DNA of 64,000 nucleotides from Kwoniella dejecticola CBS 10117 (lineage: Eukaryota; Basidiomycota; Tremellomycetes; Tremellales; Cryptococcaceae), in the NCBI RefSeq assembly GCF_000512565.2, contig NC_089311.1, positions 372,001 to 436,000 of the forward strand. The letters are read 5' to 3'. The notes beneath the pieces were generated by a model. The model saw only the letters and a list, made by a program, of their open reading frames with translations, had not been told where the DNA came from and ran no database searches. This document shows, one piece after another, positions 35,181 through 45,450 of the stretch. Position 1 is the first letter of the stretch, and the number at the start of each line of letters is the position of its first letter. Both the position numbers and the translations under genes were made by a program.

Positions 35181-36288
35181 GACAGATATAATCCTTGTGA
35201 CTGTGATAGGTATTGGCTATAATGAAATGTTAATCTACTTACCCTCAAGATGGGTCGTCATCGAATGGAACGCACCTCATTATATAGCCGACATCTGGCC
35301 TTCGACGGTATTGCAGCGATGATCAGCCGAGTCAATTTCAGCTCAGAATGACACACCGACAGTACCGCCAATAAGAAGACAGCAGGATGGAGAATGAGGA
35401 AGCAGCTTAGCAAGACAAAGGTGTTGTCGTCCTCCGCTATATAAGTGCTATCGAATTTAAGTACATATCCTTTCACCCGATGCTCAATGAAGGCGAATCT
35501 ATTCATCACATCATGAATCCCTACGAAGCTCCTAAGGATGTCGTACTCGTATATCTACCAGGCACCCTATTGCAAGCAGGCAAATCGGCATGGCGGAGTG
35601 GCTACCCCAATCCTTCCCGTGTAAATCAGATCATCGGCGCTGGAAGACATTCTTCAATTCCCAATTCCCAATCCAATCTCAGCAATTATATCAATTCCAA
35701 TACATGCCACAATATACCTATACCTCAATCGGACCCCAACGTATCATGTACAGTCCCTCTTATTGTCGGAAATTCGCACCCAGATGAAGTAAACGACCGA
35801 CAATAATAGGACTGGGACTCGGTCCACCGTCTGATGGATTTCTGGCGAAAGCAATAACAATAACCCCTCACTAGGAAACGAGGAAAATTAGAAAATACTA
35901 CATCCGGCTCAAGCGAAAATCACTCGTTTTGCCACTCCGTACAAGGTATAAAACGAGTTCTCGGCGCCCTCCGCCGGCCGACAATCATTGCGTTACCGTA
36001 TCGCGGACCGAGGGGTACACGTAGAGTAAGGTACTTGGAGTGACGCAGATGATGTGCTTGACAACCGCATGAGCGAATGAATAAGCAAAGCAATAACAGC
36101 GCATCCACACTTTTCTTTTGATAACATACGTTCCTGATCGCCGTCATCTCGAGGACCAAAGACCATATAAAGCATTCGGAATCGCTCATCCATCACCTAT
36201 CACCTGATCTTACTAGAGCAACTTTCATCTCATTCAGACTATACTAGATTCGACTTTGCCCCGCCCACAGCTCCAGAAGAGTATCAAG
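35181..36288. other. Intergenic, divergent
   Basis: About 1.1 kb between the small protein (-) and Atx1 (+). A plus frame at 35480-35806 (108 codons) has no domain, splice support or usual composition. Overlapping minus frames at 35920-36196 are also unsupported. Confidence 0.45.
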
Positions 36289-36910
36289 ATGGCCGCTGTA
36301 AGTCACTCCATGCTGCTGCCGTCGCCTCAGTTTTCTGAACAATACATTCCTATGCTAAACAGTACATCCAAGCGGTCTGCTGACTCGCTGGCTCCGTCTC
36401 GTATCATCGTCTTTGCAGCCCGCAAACCTGAACATAATCAACTCCATCCCCGGATCCACCCCGACCGCACCTGCATATCTCTACAACGTTAAGATGACCT
36501 GTACGGGGTGCAGTGGGGCCGTGAACAGAGTATTGGGCAAGAACATTCAAGCTCGTTAGTCCACATTCACTTTCACCTACCCCTGCAGTTATACCAAGCA
36601 CCTATACTTGATCTACTTGAGCTGTAATTGCCTTACCCCTCCGCCCTTCCGATTCCCCTTTATCCCTTTGTCGAGCTATGACCCAGCCCAACAAAGCTGA
36701 CATCTAACATCGTGTTCGTTTTCGTGCGTGTCTAAACCGAATGTAGCCAACGCATACCACATCTCCCTTCCTACCCAGACAGTCCTCGTCTGGGGTCCCG
36801 ACCTCCCTCCGTTCGAAGAAATCACCCAGAAAATAGCTAAGACGGGGAAGACTATCAATTCGCAGGATCTGGTGCAGGACGCTACGAAACTACCTTCTAT
36901 CGAGGCTTAG
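36289..36910 (+). CDS. ATX1: Copper metallochaperone, Atx1 type
   Basis: Three coding exons: 36289-36297 (9 nt, MAA), 36419-36554 and 36747-36910, giving about 102 aa. A heavy-metal-associated domain is clear: YLYNVKMTCTGCSGAVNRVL has the MxCxxC copper(I) site, then AYHISLPTQTVLVWGP and helix FEEITQKIAKTGKTIN. Atx1 carries Cu(I) in the cytosol to the Ccc2-type ATPase of the Golgi, which loads multicopper oxidases such as Fet3 and laccase. The usual KTGK lysine motif that docks the partner is present. The first exon codes only three residues, and the intron 2 donor is GTTAGT. Length is a little above the yeast protein owing to a loop after strand 1. Confidence 0.9.
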
Positions 36911-36924
36911 GCTTAGGCCTAAGC
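36911..36924. repeat. Perfect 14-bp palindrome after the Atx1 stop
   Basis: GCTTAGGCCTAAGC directly follows the TAG stop of Atx1, and a CATGC-rich run (ATGCGCATGCTCATGCTCATG) follows it. It may affect the 3' end of the mRNA; this is inference. Confidence 0.6.
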
Positions 36925-37409
36925 TCATGCGCATGCTCATGCTCATGCTTGAGTCGGATAGCAGATTCTGGTAGGATCATAGCAGACCGCCAAGTCGCCT
37001 TGAAGGCAAAGGTGATTCGTAAGGGTCTACGATCTATCGAACGACTACGTATCGTGTATATGTATAGATAAGATACAGCCTGATTCTTATGCACATCCCA
37101 TTGATCAGCTTCTTTAGCTTCAGCCAGAGTTTCACCGATCCAACTCCTTGGTTCCGCGAAGAGGAATTTAGTGGTTCTGAGCAAACTACGGATAATATAT
37201 GCATACAACACCATAAAAGATATATACAACATCAACGTCAACATACGGCGTATACGACGTACAGCCGAGGAAAGCAAAAAAGGGCATAAGATGATATGGT
37301 ATGATAAGCATAGTCGTATCCTTCGACAGTCATCAGCATGTCCAAAAGATCGTCCATATCCTCCTTAAACCACTTGACCTCTTGATCACTTGATAACTGG
37401 ACCAAGCGC
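36911..37409. other. Convergent 3' flanks of Atx1 and Erv2
   Basis: 499 nt between two facing stops. Frames in it are short and unsupported. Apart from the palindrome at its left end nothing is seen. Confidence 0.5.
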
Positions 37410-38822
37410 TCATTCCTCGTGTTGCTCCTCATTCTGTGCTTGAGCCTTGTCGTACTCGTAGTGCAGATCCTCATCCTCCGTCGTTCCCTCGGAATCATCT
37501 ACCTCGTATGCAGCGTTGGGTTCCGGCTTGACCAGCTGATGAGGTCCAATCTCAGTACCCTGTCTAAGCGGTCTTTCGTCGGCCACTCCTTGCTCGTGCC
37601 ATTTGAGTCCTTTATGACGGTTACCGTTGCCGTTCAATCCGTCGAAATCGATTTCGCTTTCTGCTCCTCCTGCAGTCATATCTTTGCTCATTGCATCACC
37701 TCCTTGGTCTTGTTTGAAGACCAACTCCTCTTTCAAGCCTCGCTCATCTTCGTCATTACCTGATGAGGAGGATCTGCCTGTCGCCGTTTCTTCAGGTATA
37801 GGCCCGGAGGTAGCCGTACCCGTTTCATCTCCACAACCACAATCGTACGTCTCGTCTAGCGTCAGACAGTCAAACTCGGGCTTACCAAGACGCTCATTGA
37901 CTTGGTTGTGGACGTGACACAGCCATAGTGAGGCGGATTTGCGGGAGCCAGTCTGCAGGGGATGAGGACAGGGACATCAGCTTTCATAGTGGTACGTCAA
38001 AATAAGGCGCTGAAGCGACGCCTCTGATGTCGACGGCAATGGACACCGCTGTAGCCCACTTACCTGCGGGGGATATTCTTTGAGTAATGCTTGGAACTCT
38101 GTCGCGCATTCGCCGCATGGATATAATCTTGAGAAGAGGTGGAAGAAGGATTTGAGGGCTTGACGATCGTCTTCAGTCGGTTCCTGTAGTACAAAGGAAG
38201 GGGGTATCAGTGGGGATTCGGAAAAATTCGGATGAGGTGAGGTGAGGTGAGGTGAATCGATTTCCTCAAACTGAAGAGAAAGCGGAACAAGATACGAATG
38301 GACGAGGCCCGACCAATGTTGCACGCCGAGGACCGATGAGAAAAGTAGAACTAACATCGGGATATCGCAATGTCATCAAATGCAGCACTTTCCACGCTGA
38401 TCTACCTAGCTCCGCCCTATACCGTCCTATTAGCCCGATTATTTCTCTCGATCCGTGAGTCCAGAGTGTGAGAGCTAGAAGACCCACTTGGCAGTCTCAT
38501 TACCCAATTTAGGCATGATCACACCCCCATGAACCGTCTCATCACTCAACCCACCCAAAACAACTGACCCATCCTTCTGAGTCCTACTTCCGCCCAAAGG
38601 CAACTCATCATCCCATTCTCGGACCTGCTCTTTGACCAGATAATCAGGTGTGATGGGTTCACGCCAATGGTCGGAATCTATACCGCCCGCTTGATATTCG
38701 CCTGGGGAAGGCAGTCGCTCCGGAGTCGGGTAAAGGAGATAGATTGTGGGTATGACTACGACGAAGGTGAGTATCAGGACAAGGCGGACGAAGCGAGGTA
38801 GGTGGCCTAATTGAGATAACAT
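37410..38822 (-). CDS. ERV2: FAD-linked sulfhydryl oxidase, Erv2 type (ER)
   Basis: Four or more exons from ATG 38822. The N-terminus is a signal-anchor helix (FVRLVLILTFVVVIPTIYLL). The Erv/ALR core follows: RAELGRSAWKVLHLMTLRYP, TEDDRQALKSFFHLFSRLYP then CGEC (the active-site CxxC), EFQALLKEYPPQ, SASLWLCHVHNQVNERLGKP and the structural Cys pair in FDCLTLDETYDCGC. HNxVN and the W/H residues make up the FAD site. Erv2 oxidises protein thiols in the ER lumen, passing electrons to oxygen to make disulfides alongside Ero1. The anchor helix favours Erv2 over mitochondrial Erv1. A long acidic, low-complexity tail of about 150 residues ends NEEQHEE, absent from the yeast protein. Confidence 0.92.
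38235..38255. repeat. Pentanucleotide microsatellite (GGTGA)n
   Basis: About four tandem GGTGA units inside an intron of the Erv2 gene, just upstream (in transcript order) of the EPTEDD exon. Confidence 0.7.
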
Positions 38823-39784
38823 CGTGCGCTGCCGGATTGTTTCTCTCTGGTCGGGAGTTTCGGGGCTCGTCGCTCCTGCTCGAGCTTCGATGACGATACC
38901 CAGAACTGTTCACTACTTCTGACCGGTCAAGAGCATATGTCGCAAGGACAGAACAAAAGATGATGAATCTGTAAGATTGATGAAACACCTCCACAACAAC
39001 GTGTTTTTGTACTTTGACTTTTGGCTTGGATTTTACCGGGTGCCTGCCTAGTCATTCCGAGTGGCGCATGGTGGTCTATCAAGCATAAGCCTGCATCCCG
39101 GCATCACCATGAGTGGAAAGGACTATCCCACGCATCTGTGTCTGACCACAGCCTGTGTATGCATTCCGCTTGGCTTTTCCCATGCATCAATCGGTCTATC
39201 TCAGCATCGGTGTGGGCGTGGGGGGTGAGGGATGTAGGCATTCGGCGGCCAGTCATAAAGCCACGTGCAGGGTAGACTCGTTTCATCGACGCGCACAGAC
39301 CCGAGGCCCTGTGTAACTTTTCAGACGCGACTGAGAATACCATCCCAATGATGATTGGGTGTTTGATGATGAATGAAAACAATAACAAAGGGATATCAAA
39401 CCCATCTCCTGGATCGACATTACTCAGCTGACGTATCATCATTACCCACATCCTCGCCAATGATGCCACCTCAACTTCGATAGCAATCACGATAGTCTGA
39501 AAAAACATTCCTCGTCCCTTTGTACTACGTCGACCTGCATGTGGAAACTTTGGATGAGAAGTAGCTTCAAGGTACATTACCTGTGCGTCTTTTGTTTTGA
39601 CCATTCCTACCATCTACATGTCCTCGAGCGCATCGCAGTGTATCGATGCGATCAATCGTGGGTGAATAGACAGTCGGGCTTAAACACATTCCTTTCATAT
39701 CCTTTTTTAGAACACCTCATCCACCCACACGTCGATGACCATACTCTCTCGCATCTCAGACTCACGACTCAATCGACTTTCACA
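38823..39784. promoter_or_regulatory. Divergent promoter region
   Basis: About 960 nt between the Erv2 start (-) and the Ser/Pro-rich protein (+). An open plus frame upstream of 39785 runs to 39539, but its composition differs from the protein, so it is more likely leader sequence. No clear site. Confidence 0.45.
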
Positions 39785-42700
39785 ATGACGCTTCCGCACA
39801 ACGGATCAACAGCACCAGCTATCACGTCGCCAGAACTGGCATGGCCATCTCGCCCCATCGCACGACCTTCTCCGTTGTCCACCCCATCAACCAGCTCCTT
39901 CAGCCACGATTACCCTTCTTCTTACCCCTCGAGGCAGGCCAGTAGCAGTACAGCTCTCTCCACTTCCCCTTCAGATGTTGTGAGGCGAAGCAGCTCCATC
40001 AAGGGCAAAGAAAAAGCGTCGAATTTCGAATTGCATATAGAGGATGAGGAGGATGTCAAGGCAAGAAATTATGGTCCGCCTAAGCGACCGTTGCATCCTA
40101 ATCAACTCGGTCGTATCGCCCAGTCATTCGGTATCATCATACCTAGTTTACCTCAAGCTGCCTCAGGCCCACATTCTACCAATCTCGCCAGAAGACCTAT
40201 AAGTCCAGCATCGAATCCGAACTCACCTAGCATAGCCCCTAAAGGGAGATTATCCCCCCTGCCCTCTCATTCGAAGTCTCCGACACGGCCAAGCCCATTC
40301 CTGCTTTCCGTCATACCGCCGTTATGCCTCTTACCGCCGTCCAAAGAAGGCCAGACGCCAGATACACTTCACAGGAGGCACAAGAAGTGGCGAAGGGGGA
40401 AGCTACTTCCCTTACAACCGACACTCGGCTCAATGTTAGTCTGCATAGCTAGGGAATACGGGCTACCTTCGACAGTGGGAATAGGTGTATATCTCGTATT
40501 ACCTGGTCAAGCCCCTCGGGACGAATCTAGCTCCTCAGCCGATTCGAGCTACTCGGAAAGCAACGACGACCCGAATGGACCGCAGATCTCATCATCTACT
40601 TGGTCAACGCTATTTTCAGCGCATCTCATGAACTCGGCACCAGCAATAGGCGGAGTTTCAAGGTCATCTACACCTTCTCAAACCCCGATGAAAAGCGGGC
40701 TATACACAGTCGATACGTCTCTATCGATGGAATACCCGTTGAGCCCTTTGTCAATGATCCGGTCGTCGACTTCTCAGCCTAGCTCATCGCAAAAACAACG
40801 AATGAAGAGATCGAAATCGACAGAACCTCCTGAATTATCCCATTCGTCAGATGTATCGATATCATCGATGGGTATACCGCCTACTCCTGCGTCTTTGGGT
40901 AATTTCACGAATGGATCTCAGCCGACAGTATCTCCGAATCCTATAGTGGGGACGATCGAATTTGACATTGACCAAGATGATGCCGAGTGGTTCTCCAATT
41001 ATCAGTCAAGTCGCAGTAGAAATGCCAATGGAGTGAAAGGTCGACACAAGAAAATCGCTTCGGAAGGAGGTATCAAGGAATTGTCGTTGGTGAACAAGGT
41101 ATCTGACGGAAGACCTAGATTCTTGAAGGAATTAGAGGTGAACATCCTTCCCGACAAGTCCCTAGAAGTCGAGGAAGAAGAAGAAGTGGAATTAGATCGA
41201 GATCTGCTCCAGCCTAATGAGCTCGCTCAGCCAGACTTGCTGGCTAGTCCGATCGAATTAGCGCCAGAAGAAAAGGTTGAGATACAGATGGATCAGAGCA
41301 CGAGGCTGAAAGTTCAGGAGATACTGGATAAGAGAGGTAGCGGAATTGTCATGGCTGAGCAATTGGAGGATCTGGAGAAGAGTGAGTGTATGCCATCCGC
41401 TTTTAAATAATTTCAGGTCCGCTGACATGTACACTCATCCGCGCGCAGTGATGCGACAGCTCTCGCCAAGAGAGATTCGCCTGACTTCGCCTAGATTGCT
41501 TACTCCTCGGATGGCCTCCAAAGTCGCAAATCTAGCTTTACCAGCCGTACCTCGCAGATCTGCAGACAAGCTTCCTACAGCTTCTTCTCCATTAGCAGGC
41601 GGGTTCACTTCGCCGAATCTCGATGTTAATGATGAAGAACCCTCGCAACCCAATTCAGCGAGATCAAATGGGACTTTCGGTTCCGCTATCCACCTCAACA
41701 TGCCCTCCTCCACTGAAATACATGATCAGATCGAGCAGACCAAGACAGAAGTGCAGCCTCAGTCGGAAGATCTGGTAAAACCAGTTTGGCCAGCCGTCAA
41801 ACATGGATCTCCAGGCTCGCCAACAATCTACGAATACTTCGCACGACCGTCTTTCCCAACCACCGTCCCCAGGCAACAAGCCCAGCGAAATGTCTCTTCG
41901 CCCGCCTCGATCTCCACTGAAACCCTTCAGAGGATGAAAGCGGAAGAGGAATTAGCCGCTGCGGAGACCGTCACAGCTAAATCGCAAGAATGGATCCCCA
42001 GAAGACCCCAAAGACCACCTTCGCCCAATCTCAATCATCAGCGCACACTACCGCACACACTGAGTCCGGAGATGGTAGATTACTTGCACCGGTCCCCACC
42101 GTCAACGGGCATGAGCCCAGGCGTGACTTCACCGGAAGAGAAAAAGAGGAACCGATCGGGAAGTATCAGTTTGAAAGGTCTGCGAAATCAGATGTCAGCC
42201 AAGAATCTGAGTCAGATGTTCCATTCCAACCCCACCGAAGCCGCTTCTCCGCCCCTACCGAATGAGGGCAAAGAGACTATCGGTTTGTTCAGATCGGGGT
42301 TACCCTCTGAGACGGACTTCGGTATTGGCATGAGAGGTGGGTTGGGAGGAGGTATGAGAAGCGTTAGTAGTCCGATGCCCATGCCGAATTCTGCGGGTTC
42401 GATGAATGGTCATACGGATTTCGGACCTGCCGTCAATGCTCAGCCTCCGCTTCAGCCTGAAGAATCGGCACCGGTGACGAATTCACTGAACAGGGGAAGT
42501 GGAGGGAAGAGTAAATTCAAATTATGGGGATTCGGATCGTCCAGAGAAAAACACTTAGAGAAAGAGAAAGAGAAAGATCGATCTTCAACGACAACGTCGA
42601 GTTCAAGGAGGAACCCGTCGGTCGATGCTAGTTCGATCAAGATTAGTGATCCGATAGTAGAGACTTTCGTGCATAAAGACTCGTTTGATCACCCGCACCC

Positions 42701-42977
42701 ACATCCTATATCTCAAGCCCAGGGACAAAGTCAATCAGGACTAGGACACGGTAGGATCCCATCTGTACCTGCCATACCTGCCATACCGTCAAGCCCGAAC
42801 CCGAACGTCAATCCGGCTTCACCCCGAAGTGTGAGGAGGAAACCTGTTCCAGGGAGTGAGGATGATTTCGACACGATGAAGAATAGTGTGAGTCTGCATA
42901 GTATGGCGAGCTTCGTACTTGAAGATGCACCGAAGGGTAGGAGAGCGATGAATGGGATGATGGGGCAGGCGCAGTAA
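39785..42977 (+). CDS. Large Ser/Pro-rich conserved fungal protein, unknown function
   Basis: Two coding exons, 39785-41381 and 41449-42977, joined in frame (EDLEK then MMRQLSPREI). The product is about 1040 aa. Most is Ser/Pro/Asn-rich and disordered, with many SP/TP sites. Conserved islands are KRPLHPNQLGRIAQSFGIII and, later, KLLPLQPTLGSMLVCIAREY followed by GLPSTVGIGVYLVLPG, which I recall from conserved uncharacterised fungal proteins. Another island is GTIEFDIDQDDAEWFSNYQ. Acidic and basic runs (EVEEEEEVEL, HLEKEKEKDR) follow. The ATG at 39785 follows a CTTTCACA leader; the frame is open to an upstream ATG at 39539, judged less likely. The SP/TP density suggests kinase control. Confidence 0.72.
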
Positions 42978-43224
42978 CGCGTAAGATGTAGAACGTATGT
43001 GTATGTTTGAGCTTGTGCGCATCTTCGTTGAGCGTTCTAGTCGTAAGGTGAGGAATCATATATAATGTTTTAGATCAGGTAGATTTGCCTCGGTAAAGGG
43101 TCGTATTGCCATGCAATGCTATGCTATGCAATGCGACTATTGCTATTTGATCTGTGATCTATGATCTAATTTCTACGATATCTAACAAAGTCAAGCGTAG
43201 TCCACTGTTCTGATGAAGAGCCAT

Positions 43225-44836
43225 CTATTGACCCACTTCCGAGGGCCAGAACAAACGCATACTATTCTCCCACACTTTCTCACTCAGCTCTTCGATCGAT
43301 ATACCTTTTAGAGCAGCTACGACATGGGCAACAACGACGATCTGTTGCAGATGTGATGCACGTGCATTAGCCTATCGCCTATCGCCACGCGGGTGTACAG
43401 ATGGTAGATGATAGTGTGATGATACGCACGTCTGCAGGTTCTTGTCTGCCTTTCACACCTGAGCCATCTTGCCATTTCGCAGGCTTGCTCACGCGTTGTA
43501 TGAACAAATCGGATTCTGCTGTTGCTGGGGGCAGGTTTTTGTGCGAAGCGTGAGATGTAGTGATTGAACACCATGGACCGTCTGCGTGTGTGTCCAGATT
43601 TTGATTGGGGGCAGGTAATATCGTCAGCTGCGATTGTTCTGCGACCGTAATCATAGATTCTATTGGGCTTACCCGTCTCTAAGATCAAGTGATCTAAGGG
43701 TATTTGCTTGACCATCTCTAGATTCTCTTCGAGTTTCAGACCACACCCGTTGATTCCGACGTATATCCCCATATTGACCTAAACGGTGGTCACCAAATAA
43801 CCAGACATCAGCTCAGAGCTTACTCTCGGTCTCTTGAGACTGATTGATTGGTTTCCTATCAGTTTGAAGGAATGAAAGGAAGCCTCAGAAGGCCCGAGGG
43901 TGCAGAGAATTGATATGATACGATAACACGAATGGCTTCTCCGACTCACAAGCTCCTTCATCTCGCTGATCGTCCCAGTGAACGAATGCAAAACGGCGCC
44001 TCCCCATGACGGACTCCAGCCTATCTCCTTCAGTACCCTCACTAAGTCGACGTGCGATTCCGAGGATCGGCCATGGAGGAATAGCGGGAGTCTGTATTCC
44101 TCAGACAGCTTTAGGAGATCTGGAAGGTATTTCAACTGCGTTTCTCGGGGCGAGTAATGTAATCTGTCGTAATCTGTACCGAGCCAAGCCCAAAGATGTC
44201 CCTCGTTTAGCATCTCATGACATACCGAGTTGTACTATATTGTGTCTGGAATATCATACAAGCACACGGTGGACAGAAAAGCGAGAATGAAGATGAGAAA
44301 TTGAGTTGTACATCGGCTGACTCACCCAAACCAATCTCCCCTATCGAGATGATCCGCTTCGACCCTCCTTCTCCCCTATCAGAATCTATCAAACCCCTCA
44401 GATCTTGCATATACCCCTCGAATCCCGACGGGTGGGCATCGATCTCGGGCGTCGAGGTAGGATGACACCCTGCTGTACAGTGTAGATCTGTGCCCAGCAT
44501 GATTGGGTCGGTCAACAGAATCCCTATTTTGGGTTTCATATGCGCTGATCTCACTCACCATACTCCTTTGCCAATTTCAAAGCCTTGATATTATCCGCAG
44601 CACTGGTCCCAGAAATCAAGATTTTCTGCACGCCTTTATCCCGAGCTCGAGCAAGTACTTGCGGGATATCGCAGGCGTGTTTCGGTCGGCCGACATACGT
44701 TCCAGCGTACATCGGATCAGTCAAGTTGACTGCGATGTCTACAATGCGCAAATGAGATACGCTTGTTAGTGGGAGTTGACCAATACTCTGCCGATCATTT
44801 CATGGTCTGTTGTTCGGGCTTACCTGCGAATCGCAT
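43225..44836 (-). CDS. TatD family DNase (TATDN1-like)
   Basis: Minus-strand multi-exon gene with a 13-nt first coding exon (44836-44824, MRFA), then DIAVNLTDPMYAGTYVG. TatD blocks run in order: VQKILISGTSAADNIKALKL, LHCTAGCHPTSTPEID, RIISIGEIGLG, then DYDRLHYSPRETQLKYLPDL, LPLFLHGRSSESH, WGGAVLHSFTGTISEMKEL, VGINGCGLKLEENLEMVKQI and PLDHLILETD/APWC. It ends ISIEELSEKVWENSMRLFWP. The CHP, GEIG, FLH and HSF/LETD residues are the metal-binding set of the TIM-barrel 3'-5' exonuclease. Mitochondrial or nuclear nuclease roles in apoptosis-like DNA breakdown are known for the yeast homologue. The gene is convergent with the Ser/Pro-rich protein. Intron positions in the middle are approximate. Confidence 0.9.
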
Positions 44837-45450
44837 TTTGAAGAGGTTTCTTGATGATCTGAATATCTTGAGGAATACGGACAACGGGGTTCAGACAGAA
44901 GACGAGGGGACGCACAGCTCTCTTCCATCAGTTGTTCCGAGCTGACTTGACGGAGGATAAGGCAAGACCGTCCGGAAAGTGCGAAGTGGAGAAAGAGGTG
45001 ATCTACAAGCGACGGTAATGTGCATCAATCCAGCTTGGACATCCTCCACTTTGTCAATTCAGGGTCCCAGAATATCTCTCGGCGAGCAAGTGCCATTCAG
45101 CAAAGCTACATCCAGGTCGCGCCAACAAATCGCTCGACCTCAAGCCAGATGCACTCATGACAGTACTGATCTTCAGGTCCTCAAGTCGAGAACGCCCGAA
45201 ATGCATGTATCGGTATGCATTGCTTCGACGAGGAGGGCCTGCTGCTGATCAGCTGGTATATGAGATGTGCCACATAACGCCGTGGTAATCCCGCGCACGT
45301 GGCAACTTCTGATCTTTACGCTTCTCGAAGTTAGACTTCATGCAGCTTGAATTGTCCACTGTATTTACATTATCGACGTCAATAGCAATATACATCTGCT
45401 TTTGTTTGCACGATTGTCGAAGCGAGGGGACGTCATCTCCACTACACATC
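44837..45450. promoter_or_regulatory. Divergent promoter, TatD / Syf1
   Basis: 614 nt between two divergent start codons. The plus frame at 44979-45248 has no support. No clear regulatory site. Confidence 0.45.

Noticed and set aside
35590..35680. tRNA-like GGCGGAGTGGC string
   Set aside because: The D-arm-like piece is not followed by a matching anticodon stem, TTCRA arm or acceptor stem.
35480..35806. 108-codon plus-strand frame
   Set aside because: No splice support, domain or homologue recognised; Asn/Ser-rich composition is common in random AT-rich sequence here.
36905..36924. Telomere-like TTAGGCTTAGGC
   Set aside because: Only two imperfect units, inside the end of the Atx1 gene and part of a palindrome; not a telomeric array.
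39539..39784. Upstream in-frame extension of the Ser/Pro-rich protein
   Set aside because: Composition changes sharply (Cys/Trp/His-rich) before 39785, and an ATG at 39785 follows a typical leader; the longer form is less likely.
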